The position numbers and the translations under genes were made by a program. Below are positions 25,313 through 34,242 of a stretch of DNA of 64,000 nucleotides, in pieces. Each line of letters opens with the position of its first letter. Position 1 is the first letter of the stretch. The notes under the pieces are model-generated. The model searched no databases and was not told where the DNA came from. It saw only the letters and a program-made list of their open reading frames with translations. The stretch is from JAIBJN01 sp963825255 (GTDB taxonomy: Bacteria > Actinomycetota > Thermoleophilia > Gaiellales > Gaiellaceae), in contig CAWGSF010000009.1 of NCBI GenBank assembly GCA_963825255.1, positions 124,001 through 188,000 of the forward strand. Direction: 5' to 3'.

Positions 25313-26288
25313 GACCACGCCGCTGCTCCAGGTCGAGGACCTCCACGTCTGGTTCGACCTCGAGGGCGGAGGCGAGCTGCACGCGGTTCAGGGGATCGAC
25401 CTGGAGCTCGACGAGGGCGACCGACTGGGCCTGGTCGGCGAGTCGGGATGCGGCAAGACGACGGCGATCCTCGCCGTCATGGGCCTCCTGCCGCCCTCCG
25501 CGAGCGTCGCCGGACGCGTCTACCTCGACGGCGAGGACATCCTCGCGGAGGGCGAGGACACGATCAGCCCGCACCGCTGGGTGGACATCGCCATGATCTT
25601 CCAGGGGGCGATGAACGCCTTCAACCCGGTGAGGACGGTCGGCGAGCAGATCGTCGAGCCGATGGAGCTCCACGGGACCGCGAGCGGAAGGCAGGCGCGG
25701 AAGCAGGCGGGAGAGCTGCTCGAGCGCGTCGGGATCCCGGCCGCGCGGGCGAGCAGCTACCCGCACCAGTTCTCGGGCGGCATGCGCCAGCGGGCCGCGA
25801 TCGCGATGGCTCTCGCCTGCAAGCCCAAGGTTCTCCTCGCCGACGAGCCGACGACCGCGCTCGACGTGATGGTGCAGGCGCAGATCCTGCAGCTCCTCGT
25901 CGGGCTCGCGGACGACTTCGGCCTCGCGCTCATCCTCGTCACGCACGACCTCCCGGTCGTCGCGCAGGTGTGCGAGCGCGCCGCGGTCATGTACGCCGGC
26001 GAGATCGTCGAGCTCGGCCCCACGGACACGCTCTACCACGACCCCCGCCATCCCTACACGCGCCTCCTGTTCGCGGCCACCCCGGACCTCTACGGGGAGG
26101 ACGCGGTCGTCTCCATCGCCGGCACGCCGCCCCGCCTCGACCGCGAGCTCACGGGCTGCCCGTTCGCGCCGCGCTGCGACAGCTCGTTCGCGCCCTGCGC
26201 CACGGTCAAGCCCAAGCTGGTCTCGACGGCCCAGGATCACACCGCGGCATGCCATCTGAACGATCCGGCGCTCAAGGCTGCGTCGTGA
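25311..26288 (+). CDS. Peptide-type ABC transporter ATPase, DppD-like
   Basis: 325 residues with a complete ABC ATPase. Walker A is GESGCGKTTAI, the signature is FSGGMRQRAAIAMALAC, Walker B is KVLLADEPTTALD, and the switch His is in LVTHDL. The extra C-terminal segment with GCPFAPRCDSSFAPC is the oligopeptide-transporter C-terminal domain, with cysteines spaced as in Fe-S-binding DppD/OppD. It forms a heterodimer with the next gene product. The ATG is contained in the 3' arm of an upstream hairpin and has no ribosome-binding site, so access to the start may be regulated. Confidence 0.93.
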   Translation: MTTPLLQVEDLHVWFDLEGGGELHAVQGIDLELDEGDRLGLVGESGCGKTTAILAVMGLLPPSASVAGRVYLDGEDILAEGEDTISPHRWVDIAMIFQGAMNAFNPVRTVGEQIVEPMELHGTASGRQARKQAGELLERVGIPAARASSYPHQFSGGMRQRAAIAMALACKPKVLLADEPTTALDVMVQAQILQLLVGLADDFGLALILVTHDLPVVAQVCERAAVMYAGEIVELGPTDTLYHDPRHPYTRLLFAATPDLYGEDAVVSIAGTPPRLDRELTGCPFAPRCDSSFAPCATVKPKLVSTAQDHTAACHLNDPALKAAS

Positions 26289-27299
26289 GCACGGGCGCGG
26301 AGCAACGGCCAGGCGCCGCTCCTCGAGGTCGAGGACCTCGTCACCCGCTTCCCCGTCCCGCGCGGGCTCGTCGGCGCCGCGACGGGCCGGCCGAAGCTCG
26401 CCGTCCGCGCCGTCGACGGCGTCTCTTTCTCGCTCCGCAAGGGCGAGATGCTCGCGCTCGTCGGCGAGTCCGGCAGCGGCAAGACGACCACGGCGCAGTC
26501 CATCCTCCGGCTCGTCGAGCCGGAGTCGGGGACGATCCGCTTCCTGGGCGAGGACATCACGAAGGTCGGGAGCGGCAAGATGCGATCCCTCCGCCGGCAC
26601 GCCCAGCTCATCTTCCAGGACCCCTACGAGTCGCTCGACCCGCGCTTTCGCGTGCGGGACACGGTGGGGGAGCCGCTGCTGATCCACGGCGAGGGAGGCG
26701 GGCACAAGGAGCGCGAGGAGCGCGTGCGCGACGCGCTCACCCGCGCCGGCCTGACGCCGCCCGAGCTCTTCCTCGACCGGTATCCCCACGAGCTCTCCGG
26801 CGGCCAGCGCCAGCGGACGGCGATCGCCGCGAGCCTCGTCCTCGACCCGCAGCTGCTCGTCGCGGACGAGCCGGTCTCGATGCTCGACGTGTCGGTGAGG
26901 GCCGGGATCCTCTCGCTCCTCGACGAGCTGCGCCGCACGGGTCTCGGGATCCTCATGATCACGCACGACCTCTCCACGGCGGCGCACTTCGCCGACAGGA
27001 TCGCGGTCATGTACCTGGGCCGGATCGTCGAGCAGGGCCCTGCGCGGGACGTCGTCCGCGACCCGAAGCACCCGTACACGAAGGCCCTCCTGTCCGTCGT
27101 GCCCCAGCGCGACCCGCGCGCGACCACCGTTCCCCAGATCCTCAAGGGCGAGACGCCGAACCCGATCGCGATCCCGCCCGGCTGCCGGTTCAACCCGCGC
27201 TGCCCGATCGCGATTCCCGAGTGCCGGGCGACCGACCCCGAGCTCCGGTCGCCGGCGGGCGCGAGAGCCGGCCACGAGGCGGCCTGCATCCGGGCCTAA
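26285..27299 (+). CDS. Peptide-type ABC transporter ATPase, DppF-like, one frameshift
   Basis: About 338 residues with Walker A (GESGSGKTTTAQ), signature LSGGQRQRTAIAASLV, Walker B (QLLVADEPVSMLD) and ITHDL. The C-terminal GCRFNPRCPIAIPEC is the OppF cysteine motif. The GTG start overlaps the DppD-like stop. An extra base near 26302 separates the first six codons from the rest (after STGA the frame becomes SNGQAPLLEVEDL). The distance to the next gene is 50 bp and is occupied by an imperfect hairpin. Confidence 0.88.
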
Positions 27300-27348
27300 G
27301 TGCCTCTCCAGGCAATGCCCACCACGCAGCATCACCTGAAGAGGCACT
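27299..27348 (+). promoter_or_regulatory. Imperfect inverted repeat ending at the next start codon
   Basis: AGTGCCTCT followed by CAGG (27299-27312) pairs with CCTG plus AGAGGCACT (27335-27348), with one mismatch and a 22-base loop. It begins at the DppF-like stop and ends one base before the GTG at 27350. It could be a weak terminator or a translational control hairpin inside the operon. Confidence 0.45.
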
Positions 27349-27349
27349 A

Positions 27350-28972
27350 GTGGACCTCATTCTCACGGGGGGCACCGTGTTCACCGCGGACCGGAGCATG
27401 CGCGTCGCCGAGGCGGTGGGGATCCGGGGCGGCCGGATCGCCGCGGTCGGCTCGGCGGGGGAGGTCATGGCCGAGGCGGGCCCGGGGACGCGCGTGGTCG
27501 AGCTCGACGGCCGCACGGTCGTCCCCGGCTTCCAGGACGCCCACGTCCACGCGCCCCACGGCGGGCTGGCCGGGAACGGAGTGCTACCTCTACGAGGTGG
27601 CCTCCGCCGAGGAGTGCCTCGCGATCGTCGCTCGGTACGCCGCCCAGCACCCCGATCTGGAGTGGATCGCCGGCGGCGGCTGGCGGACCGACCTCTTCCC
27701 GGGGGGGACGCCGAGCAGAGCCGACCTGGACGCCGTGTGCCCCGACCGTCCCGCCTTCCTCGACAACAGCGACGGCCACAGCGCGTGGGTGAACAGCCGG
27801 GCGCTCGAGCTCGCCGGCATCACCCGAGAGACTCCCGACCCGCCCGATGGCCGCATCGAGCGCGACGGATCCGGCGAGCCGCAGGGGACCCTCCACGAGG
27901 GCGCGGCCGACGTCGTCGAGCGCCTCCTCCCGCCGACGACCCAGCGGGAGTGGGAGGAGGGGATCCTCCGGGCCCAGGCAGGAGCTCCACGCACTCGGAA
28001 TCACGGCCTGGCAGGACGCCGACGTCCCTCCGGACACCCTTGCCGCCTACCGCGCGGTCGCCGAGCGAGGAGAGCTGACGATGCGCGTCGAGGGCAACCT
28101 CCGCTGGGAGACCGGACGGCTCCGCCGAGGACCACGTCGAGGAGCTCGTCGAGCTGCGTGTGGCGCAGGACGGCGGCCGGCTCCGGATGCGCGGCGCGAA
28201 GCTCTTCGTCGACGGCGTGCTCGAGAACTTCACGGGCACGCTCCTCGAGCCCTACGTCGGCACCGACAACACCGGGATCTCGATGTACGAGCACGACGAG
28301 CTCGCGCACATCGTGACGCTGCTCGACGCGCGCGGGTTCCAGGTGCACATGCACGCGATCGGAGATCGCGCGGTGCGCGACGCCCTGGACGCGATCGAGG
28401 CGGCCCGGCGGGCGAACGGCGAGCGCGACGCACGCCACCACCTCGCCCACGTCCAGCTCGTCCACCCGGACGACGTCCCGCGGTTCAGGGAGCTCGGGGT
28501 CGTGGCCAACGTGAGCCCGCTCTGGGCGTGCCGCAGCCCCTACATCACGGAGCTGACCGAGCCGTTCATCGGCCCGGAGCGCTCGGCCCGCATGTACCCC
28601 TTCGGGACCCTCCACCGCGCAGGCGCCCGGCTCGCGTTCGGAAGCGACTGGACCGTGTCCACGCCGAACCCGCTCCCGCAGATCGACGTCGCGGTGACGC
28701 GCGTCCACCCCGAGACGCGCGCGGAAGGCCCGCTCCTTCCGGCCGAGGCCCTCGACCTCCCGACGGCGCTCGCGACGTTCACGATGGGCTCGGCGTACGT
28801 GAACTTCCTCGACGACGTGACGGGCTCGCTCGAGCCCGGCAAGCTGGCCGACCTCGCCGTCCTCGACCGCGACGTCCTCGACCCCGGCGCCGGCTCGATC
28901 GCCGACGCCCGGGTGCTCCTCACCCTCGTCGAGGGCGAGGCGGTCTACGCCGATCCCGGGCTCGGCTGGTAG
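27350..28972 (+). CDS. YtcJ-like amidohydrolase, three frameshifts
   Basis: About 540 residues of the amidohydrolase-3 family. The N-terminal block is LILTGGTVFTADRSMRVAEA. VVPGFQDAHVHAP has the HxH metal motif, YEVASAEECLAIVARYA the next helix, and LAHVQLVHPDDVPRF and GSDWTVSTPNPL the later metal ligands. Extra bases near 27571, 27979 and 28122 shift the frame; the product is otherwise complete. It is the last gene of the peptide-transporter operon. This suggests hydrolysis of the imported amide. YtcJ-type enzymes act on N-acyl or cyclic amides; the substrate is unknown. It overlaps the convergent HAAS gene by 28 bp. Confidence 0.85.
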
Positions 28973-29595
28973 CCGGCGACCGCCGGCCGCTTCATCCGGC
29001 GGGCGAGGAAGGCGGTCGTGAAGAACGGGCCGACGACGCAGACGGCAAGGACCACGATCCAGATGACGCGCGCGGCGAGCGAGGGACCGCCGGTGCAGAC
29101 GACGTTGATCTCGGCTCCCGTGGCCGGGTCGACTTCGCCGGCGCAGCTCTCGTAGTAGACGCCGAACGCGCCGGAGAGGATGAGGACCGCGGGCAGAAGA
29201 CCTCCCGGCACGACAAGCGTTCCGACCAGCTTCTCGCGCGTGCTCCAGGCGTCCGAGACCCAGAGAAGCACGAGGCCGACGAACCAGCCGATGACGAAGA
29301 CGAAGCCGCCGACGAGCAGCCCGATGAGCGCGAGGATCTCCACCGGGCCGGCGCGGCGCTGCACGACTCCTGAACGCGCCCGTTCCTCGGCCGCGATCTC
29401 GCTCGGCTCGCCCAGCCGGTCGAGGACATTGCGGATCTCGGCCTCATTGTCGGCCACACCGCTCGCGCGCGTCTCGGCGATGTGGTCGGCGATCTCCTGC
29501 GTGAGCTCGTTGCGCCGGGCCCGGGGTATGTCCCGAAGCTCGCGGTTCAGTCGCTCGAGGTAGTCCTCGACGAGACGATCGGCATCGAACGTCAC
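28945..29595 (-). CDS. HAAS-type (DUF1700-like) membrane protein
   Basis: About 216 residues. An N-terminal helical region reads DYLERLNRELRDIPRARRNE and EIRNVLDRLGEPSEIA, the HAAS pattern that follows PadR regulators in Gram-positive bacteria. About four TM segments follow, such as VEILALIGLLVGGFVFVIGW, LVGTLVVPGGLLPAVLILSG and ARVIWIVVLAVCVVGPFF. GTG start with AGGAAGGGG upstream; it overlaps the padR stop (GTGA). HAAS proteins are often sensor partners of PadR regulators and may signal envelope or ABC-transporter state. The start is supported by the RBS. Confidence 0.82.
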   Translation of the reverse strand: MTFDADRLVEDYLERLNRELRDIPRARRNELTQEIADHIAETRASGVADNEAEIRNVLDRLGEPSEIAAEERARSGVVQRRAGPVEILALIGLLVGGFVFVIGWFVGLVLLWVSDAWSTREKLVGTLVVPGGLLPAVLILSGAFGVYYESCAGEVDPATGAEINVVCTGGPSLAARVIWIVVLAVCVVGPFFTTAFLARRMKRPAVAGYQPSPGSA

Positions 29596-29942
29596 GGCCC
29601 GCCCCTTCCTTCGACCAGCGCGTCGACTGCGTCGCGGAACCGGGTCCACTCGCGCCGGAAGCCCTCGAGTGCCTCGCGCCCCGCGTCCGTGAGCCTGTAG
29701 TAGCGGCGAGGAGGGCCCGAGGGCGACTCTCGCCAGGTCGACTCCACGAGGCCGTCACGACGCAGACGGCTGAGTAGCGGGTAGATCGTCCCCTCGCTCG
29801 TCACCATTCCGTCCAGGTCGGCCAAGTCGCGGACGAGGTCGAAGCCGTACCGTTCGTCGGAGGTAAGCATTGCCAAGACGCAGTACTGGAGCGTCCCTCG
29901 TCGCATCTGGGCGAGCAGTGCTTCCTGCCGCCCGTCTATCAT
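29592..29942 (-). CDS. PadR-family transcriptional regulator
   Basis: About 116 residues with the winged-helix fold typical of PadR. MRRGTLQYCVLAMLTSDERY opens the domain, YPLLSRLRRDGLVESTW is the recognition wing, and YYRLTDAGREAL is the wing end. I place the start at the ATG of MIDGRQEALLAQM, because a promoter lies directly upstream with the -10 box seven bases away. A longer reading frame starting with MPYWVRAS would overlap that promoter. The gene precedes the HAAS-type membrane protein by overlapping stop and start, so the pair forms a regulatory operon. PadR proteins usually repress their own promoter, and a palindrome lies exactly there. Confidence 0.88.
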   Translation of the reverse strand: MIDGRQEALLAQMRRGTLQYCVLAMLTSDERYGFDLVRDLADLDGMVTSEGTIYPLLSRLRRDGLVESTWRESPSGPPRRYYRLTDAGREALEGFRREWTRFRDAVDALVEGRGGP

Positions 29943-29949
29943 GCGTGAC

Positions 29950-29978
29950 AAGGTACTAGCTCGTACCCAGTAAGGCAA
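29950..29978 (-). promoter_or_regulatory. padR promoter with embedded operator palindrome
   Basis: On the coding strand TTGCCT (29978-29973), 17 bases and TACCTT (29955-29950) form a promoter that ends 7 bases before the ATG. GGTAC and GTACC (29952-29967) form an inverted repeat with six bases between, straddling the -10 box. This is a likely autoregulatory PadR operator and indicates a leaderless transcript. Confidence 0.6.
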
Positions 29979-29984
29979 GCCGCG

Positions 29985-31169
29985 TCAGCGCGAGGCGCGC
30001 AGCTCGTCCTTGAGCCCGAGGGCTTCCTGCTCGCTCGAGAGCCACTCGGCGAAGAACGGCTCCACGATCCGATAGGCGCGCCCCTCGTCCCGGGCGGCGA
30101 TCTCCTTGGCGACGAGCGCGCCGAGCGCCCGTTGCAGGGCGGGCTTCGCCGGGAGCTCGTGCCGCTCGGCGTAGCCGGCGGAGTAGGGGGACTGCGTCGG
30201 CTCCTCGGCTAGGGCGAGCATCAGGAGCCGCTGGGCGTGGGGGGCGTCGTCCCACAGCTTCGCGAAGTGGTTGTGCTCGGAGCGGAGAGCCTGGGCGACG
30301 GCCGCTTCCACGTCCCTCAGTCGCGCGAAGTGGCCCGTGGGAACTAGCTCCCAGAGGAAGTACGCGAGCTCCTGCGTCCCGTAGGGATGGCCGCCGGTCG
30401 CCTCGAGGAGGCGGGCGAGCGCTTCGTCGTCGATGCCTCGCTCGGTCTCCTCGAAGCGTGACCGGAGGAAGCCAGCGAACTCGGCGGGTGCGATTGGCCC
30501 GATCTCGAGGCGTTTCGCGCTGCGCCAGAACGGCTCGTTCTCGTCGTCGAAGATCCGGGCGAGGACGTGGCGCTTGCTCCCGAGGTAGACGTGCGAGACC
30601 TCCGGCTGCTCCTGGAACACCGCCCGCATGAGATTGGGGAAATGGCGGTCGAGCGCGACGATCTCCTGGAACTCGTCGAAGACGAGGACCGTGCGGCGAT
30701 CGCGCTCGGCGGCGATCCGTCCGGGCAGCGCGAGGAGGGCCTCGATGGTCTCGTCGATGGCCGCGCGGCGCCTGCCGGCATGGAAGACGAACCGGAGGCT
30801 CCCGTCGACCGGGTCGACCTCCATGGTCGGCGTGATGCGAAGGCCGCGGAAGAGACGCGTGGCGCGCTCGATCGCCTGGCCCGCGGCGCTCTCGAGGTCG
30901 CTGTAGATCGTCTTCGCCAGCGCGGCCGCGAGGCGCTCCTTCGTCGGAGTCCGCATGAGATCGCAGTAGCCGACCAGGATGCGTTTCCTCATCGCACGCT
31001 GCGCGGCCCGCAGGACGAGCGACGACTTCCCGTACCGCCGCGGCGCGTAGAGGAGGACGTCTTGCCCGTTCCCCATGTCGGCGACGAGCTCCCGGAGCTC
31101 GGGCTCTCGATCGGTGAAGGCGTCGGCGAGCGCGAGTGCGCCGAAGGTGAACGGGTTGGTATGCGTCAC
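29985..31169 (-). CDS. AAA-type ATPase of the archaeal-ATPase family
   Basis: About 394 residues. APRRYGKSSLVL is the P-loop and TVLVFDEFQEIVALD is Walker B with the catalytic glutamate; LEATGGHPYGTQELAYFLW is sensor 2-like. The C-terminal part has a winged-helix character (ALGALVAKEIAARDEG). This is the stand-alone ATPase type (DEXX-box/MoxR-independent) found with transcription or mobile functions. GTG at VTHTNPFTFG is preferred. A TTG four codons upstream would place the start before the likely transcription start. A 20 bp palindrome covers its -10 region. No adjacent toxin or nuclease gene is present, so its role is unknown. Confidence 0.82.
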   Translation of the reverse strand: MTHTNPFTFGALALADAFTDREPELRELVADMGNGQDVLLYAPRRYGKSSLVLRAAQRAMRKRILVGYCDLMRTPTKERLAAALAKTIYSDLESAAGQAIERATRLFRGLRITPTMEVDPVDGSLRFVFHAGRRRAAIDETIEALLALPGRIAAERDRRTVLVFDEFQEIVALDRHFPNLMRAVFQEQPEVSHVYLGSKRHVLARIFDDENEPFWRSAKRLEIGPIAPAEFAGFLRSRFEETERGIDDEALARLLEATGGHPYGTQELAYFLWELVPTGHFARLRDVEAAVAQALRSEHNHFAKLWDDAPHAQRLLMLALAEEPTQSPYSAGYAERHELPAKPALQRALGALVAKEIAARDEGRAYRIVEPFFAEWLSSEQEALGLKDELRASR

Positions 31170-31184
31170 TGCGTTACGCAATCT

Positions 31185-31204
31185 AGCATACTCACCTGTA
31201 TGCT
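31185..31204 (-). promoter_or_regulatory. 20-bp operator-like palindrome over the -10 box
   Basis: AGCATAC (31185-31191), six bases, then GTATGCT (31198-31204): perfect seven-base arms. On the ATPase coding strand its distal end is TATGCT, a -10 box. ATGCCA 17 bases farther upstream is a possible -35 element. A further GTATGC motif at the gene start pairs with these arms in places. The ATPase may be controlled by its own product or by a regulator outside the window. Confidence 0.45.
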
Positions 31205-31238
31205 CTGTGGCATGATCCGGACCGGGATACCGGGGCCG

Positions 31239-31595
31239 CTAGGCCCGAACGAGCACGCGGCCGTTCTCGACGCGCACGGGATAGACGGCGGCGCGCATGG
31301 ACGGCTCGTCGAGGCACTCGCCGGTCTCGAGGTCGAACTCCCAACCGTGCCAGGGGCAACGGAGGACGCGCCGGCCCGCGAGCTCGTACTCGCCCGGGTC
31401 GCCTTCCAGCCGCTCGCGCACGACGCCGAGGCAGAGCGGGCCGCCGTGGTGCGGGCAGCGGTTGCGGATCCCGTGGAGCGACCCGTCCGCGCCGTCGGTG
31501 ACGACACCGAGCTCACGGCCCTCGACCCGCGCGACGACGCGCCCCTCTCGCTCGAGGTCGGCGAGCGCCCCCACGTCGTGCCAGCCGTCCGTCAC
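31239..31595 (-). CDS. Small Rieske [2Fe-2S] ferredoxin
   Basis: About 118 residues. The two cluster-binding motifs are CPHHGGPLC and CPWHGWEFD, each Cys-x-His, separated by about 20 residues; GECLDEPSM closes the domain. The size suits a Rieske-type ferredoxin feeding a mono- or dioxygenase. The GTG start overlaps the stop of the upstream amidohydrolase (GTGA), so the two are translationally coupled. Its partner oxygenase is not adjacent; the Rieske oxygenase at 46.9 kb has its own cluster. Confidence 0.9.
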   Translation of the reverse strand: MTDGWHDVGALADLEREGRVVARVEGRELGVVTDGADGSLHGIRNRCPHHGGPLCLGVVRERLEGDPGEYELAGRRVLRCPWHGWEFDLETGECLDEPSMRAAVYPVRVENGRVLVRA

Positions 31596-32665
31596 GCGGC
31601 CGTGAGCCCGAGACGCGCGCCGTAGAGCTCGGCGGCGTTCTCGTGGAGCACCTTCGCCCGCCAGTCCTCGGGAAGCCGCTTGAGCATGAAGCCCGGATCG
31701 TCGAAGTCCCAGTGCGGGTAGTCCGACGCGAAGCAGAGGTTGTCGGGGGCGCCCGCGGCGGCCAGCATCTCGAAGAGCACGTCGTCGCGCCCGTCGGTGT
31801 GCTCGAGCGGCTGCGTGGAGAAGCGAACGTGCTCGCGCGCGACCTCGCTCGGCTTCCGCTCGAGCCAGGGAACCTCGCTGCGGAGCGCGCGCCAGTTGGT
31901 GTCCAGGCGCCAGAGGATCCCGGGCAGCCACGCGATCCCGCCTTCGATGAGGAGCACCTTCAGCGTCGGCAGGCGCTCGAACGTCCCGTGGCAGAGGAGC
32001 GAGACGAGGTGCGACATCGTGCTGCAGGCCGAGCCGAGCGTGTGCCACTCGATGTAGAAGGTCACCGGGCCGGCGCCGCCGGGGGGCGCCGCGATCCCCA
32101 TGCCCTCGCCTCCGGAGTGGATCGCCACCGGGAGCCCGCACTCGGCTGCCGCCTCGAAGATGGGCAGATAGCGCGGCTCGCCGTACGGCCTGTCCGCGCC
32201 GCCGCAGAGGAGCACCTGGACGAAGCGCTCGTCCTCGGCGGCCCGCCTGATCTCGGCCGCGGCCGCTTCCGGGTCCTGAGCCGGGCAGAGAATGGAGGCC
32301 CGCAGGCGGGGCTCGGCGTCGAGCCAGCGCTCGCGCAGCCACTCGTTGTGGGCCCGCGCGAGCTCGGCCGCGCGGTAGGGGCTCGGCATGAGGGGGATGA
32401 GGACGGCGTCGTCGCCGTTGAGGACGCCGATGTCCGTGCCGCTCGTGTCGAGCACCTCGCGCCGGACGGCTTCGACGTCGGAGCCCGGCGGACGCCCGTT
32501 CTGCTCGATGTCCTGGCGGAACCACGAGGACGGGTGGGCCCAGGAGTAGCCGGGAAGGCCGAGGGACGGCCCCTGCGCGCGGAACCACTCCCGCTGCGCC
32601 GGCTCGACGTAGGCGAGGAGCTCCTCGGGGTCGCCGATCTGCGGATGGATGTCGCAGTCGATCAC
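31592..32665 (-). CDS. Amidohydrolase-2 family protein
   Basis: 357 residues forming a TIM-barrel amidohydrolase. MIDCDIHPQIGD has the metal-binding opening, FEAAAECGLPVAIHSGGEG and IEGGIAWLPGILWRLDTNW are family motifs, and LCFASDYPHWDFDDPGFML closes the barrel with the final metal Asp. Members include gamma-resorcylate and aminocarboxymuconate decarboxylases. The GTG start is preceded by a TACTGT box six bases upstream, a leaderless-type promoter. It is coupled to the small Rieske ferredoxin, so an aromatic or N-heterocyclic pathway is plausible; that is inference. Confidence 0.85.
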   Translation of the reverse strand: MIDCDIHPQIGDPEELLAYVEPAQREWFRAQGPSLGLPGYSWAHPSSWFRQDIEQNGRPPGSDVEAVRREVLDTSGTDIGVLNGDDAVLIPLMPSPYRAAELARAHNEWLRERWLDAEPRLRASILCPAQDPEAAAAEIRRAAEDERFVQVLLCGGADRPYGEPRYLPIFEAAAECGLPVAIHSGGEGMGIAAPPGGAGPVTFYIEWHTLGSACSTMSHLVSLLCHGTFERLPTLKVLLIEGGIAWLPGILWRLDTNWRALRSEVPWLERKPSEVAREHVRFSTQPLEHTDGRDDVLFEMLAAAGAPDNLCFASDYPHWDFDDPGFMLKRLPEDWRAKVLHENAAELYGARLGLTAA

Positions 32666-32671
32666 GCGCTC

Positions 32672-32690
32672 ACAGTATCCCTCCTACAAT
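32672..32690. promoter_or_regulatory. Divergent leaderless-type -10 boxes
   Basis: On the minus strand TACTGT (32677-32672) ends 6 bases before the amidohydrolase GTG. On the plus strand TACAAT (32685-32690) ends 8 bases before the serine hydrolase GTG. The two promoters face apart within 33 bp, so they may interfere or share a regulator. Confidence 0.5.
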
Positions 32691-32698
32691 CGGCCGCC

Positions 32699-34242
32699 GT
32701 GCCGGTGGACGCGCTCCGTGCCTACGTCGAGGACGTCCTCGCCGCGTACCGCTTCCCGGGGCTCGCGGTGGCGGTCACCGACCGCGAGAGGCTCGTCGGC
32801 ATCCGAGCAGTTCGGGCTGGCGAACCTCGACGCCGGCGTTCCGGTGAGCCGGGAGACGGCCTTCGAGTTCGGCTCCATCGGCAAGGTCTTCACGACCGTC
32901 CTGGTCATGCAGCTGCGCGCGGAGGGCCTGATCGACCTCGACGCGCCCCTGACGCGCTATCTGCCGTGGTTCGAGGTGCGCTCCGAGCACGCGCCGATCA
33001 CGATCCGTCACGTGCTCACGCATTCGAGCGGGCTGATGGTGGGCGCCGACCTGAGCGCGAACTCGCGCTTCGACGTCTGGGCCCTGCGCGAGACCGAGGT
33101 CGGCTTTCCGCCAGGGAGCCGCTACCTCTACTCCAACGTCGGCTACCGCGCCCTCGGCTTCGTCGTCGAGGAGGTGACCGGGGCGCGGTACGCGGAGGTC
33201 CTCCGGTCGCGCATCCTGGACCCGCTCGGGCTCGCCGCCACCGACCCGGAGATCACGAACGAGGGCCGGCCGCGCCTCGCCGTCGCCTACGAGCGGCTCT
33301 TCGACGACCGCCCGGCGCGGCGCGACGATCCCTGGGTGCCCGCGACGTGGCTCGAGACGGGCACCGGGGACGGCGCCCAGGCCGGCACGGTGGAGGATCT
33401 CGCCGCGTTCCTCCGCGTGGTCCTGAACCGCGACGAGGACATGCTCTCGCCGGAGTCGTACGAGCTGATGACCACGCCGGCGATCGAGGCCGACGACGGT
33501 TGGTGGTACGGCTGCGGGCTCGAGCTGCGCGGTCGGGAGATCCGCCACGGCGGCTCCATGCCCGGGTTCGGCGCGACGATGCTCGGCGACCTGCGACTCG
33601 GGCTTCGGCGTCGCGGTGGCCGTCAACGCGACCGACGAGCAGGACCTGACCGAGGAGATCGCCCAGTCGCTACTCGCGCTCTTCCGGGACGGAACGGCGC
33701 CTCCGGCCCCCGATGCGCTCGCGGTGGACGACGCGGCCGACTACGCGGGCGCGTACGAGGGCCCGGCCGGCCGCCTCGTCGTCACCGCCGAGGGCGACCG
33801 CCTCCTCCTGAACGGCGAGCCGCTCGAGCCGAGGGGCACCGATCGCTTCTTCGCCGACCGCCCGGACCTCGCCCTCTACCACCTACGCTTCCTCCGCGAC
33901 GACGACCGGGTCGTGGCGGCGGCGCACGGAGCAGACGCCTACCGGCGGGACGGCGCCCCGACCGCGGCGTTTCCGACTCCCTCCGAGGACTGGAACGCCT
34001 ATCCCGGCCACTACCGCGCCTACAACCCGTGGTACTCGAACTTCCGCGTCGTCCTGCGCGCGGGCGAGCTAGTGCTGATCTTCCCGTGGGGCATGGAGCT
34101 CCCTCTGACGCCGCTCCCGGACGGCCGCTTCCGCGCCGGCGAAGAGGAATGGTCACCGGAGCGCATCCGCTTCGACGCGGTCGTGGACGGCGAGGCCCTG
34201 CGCGTCGACTTCACCGGCGAGGCCTACTACCGCGTGCCTTAG
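32699..34242 (+). CDS. Class C beta-lactamase-like serine hydrolase with C-terminal domain, two frameshifts
   Basis: About 513 residues. The SxxK motif is FGSIGKVFT, the YxN motif is in YLYSNVGYRALG, and the third motif is in IRHGGSMPGFGATM. These define AmpC/EstB-type penicillin-binding-like hydrolases. A C-terminal domain of about 190 residues (ending DGEALRVDFTGEAYYRVP) resembles the beta-strand appendage often fused to such hydrolases. Extra bases near 32806 and 33595 break the frame. The GTG start lies 8 bases after TACAAT. The likely role is hydrolysis of an ester or D-amino-acid peptide; substrate unknown. Stop codons of this and the next gene overlap convergently. Confidence 0.86.

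Noticed and set aside
31169..31181. TTG start for the AAA ATPase
   Set aside because: It would precede the likely transcription start. The GTG four codons later fits the promoter and the conserved THTNPFTFG opening.
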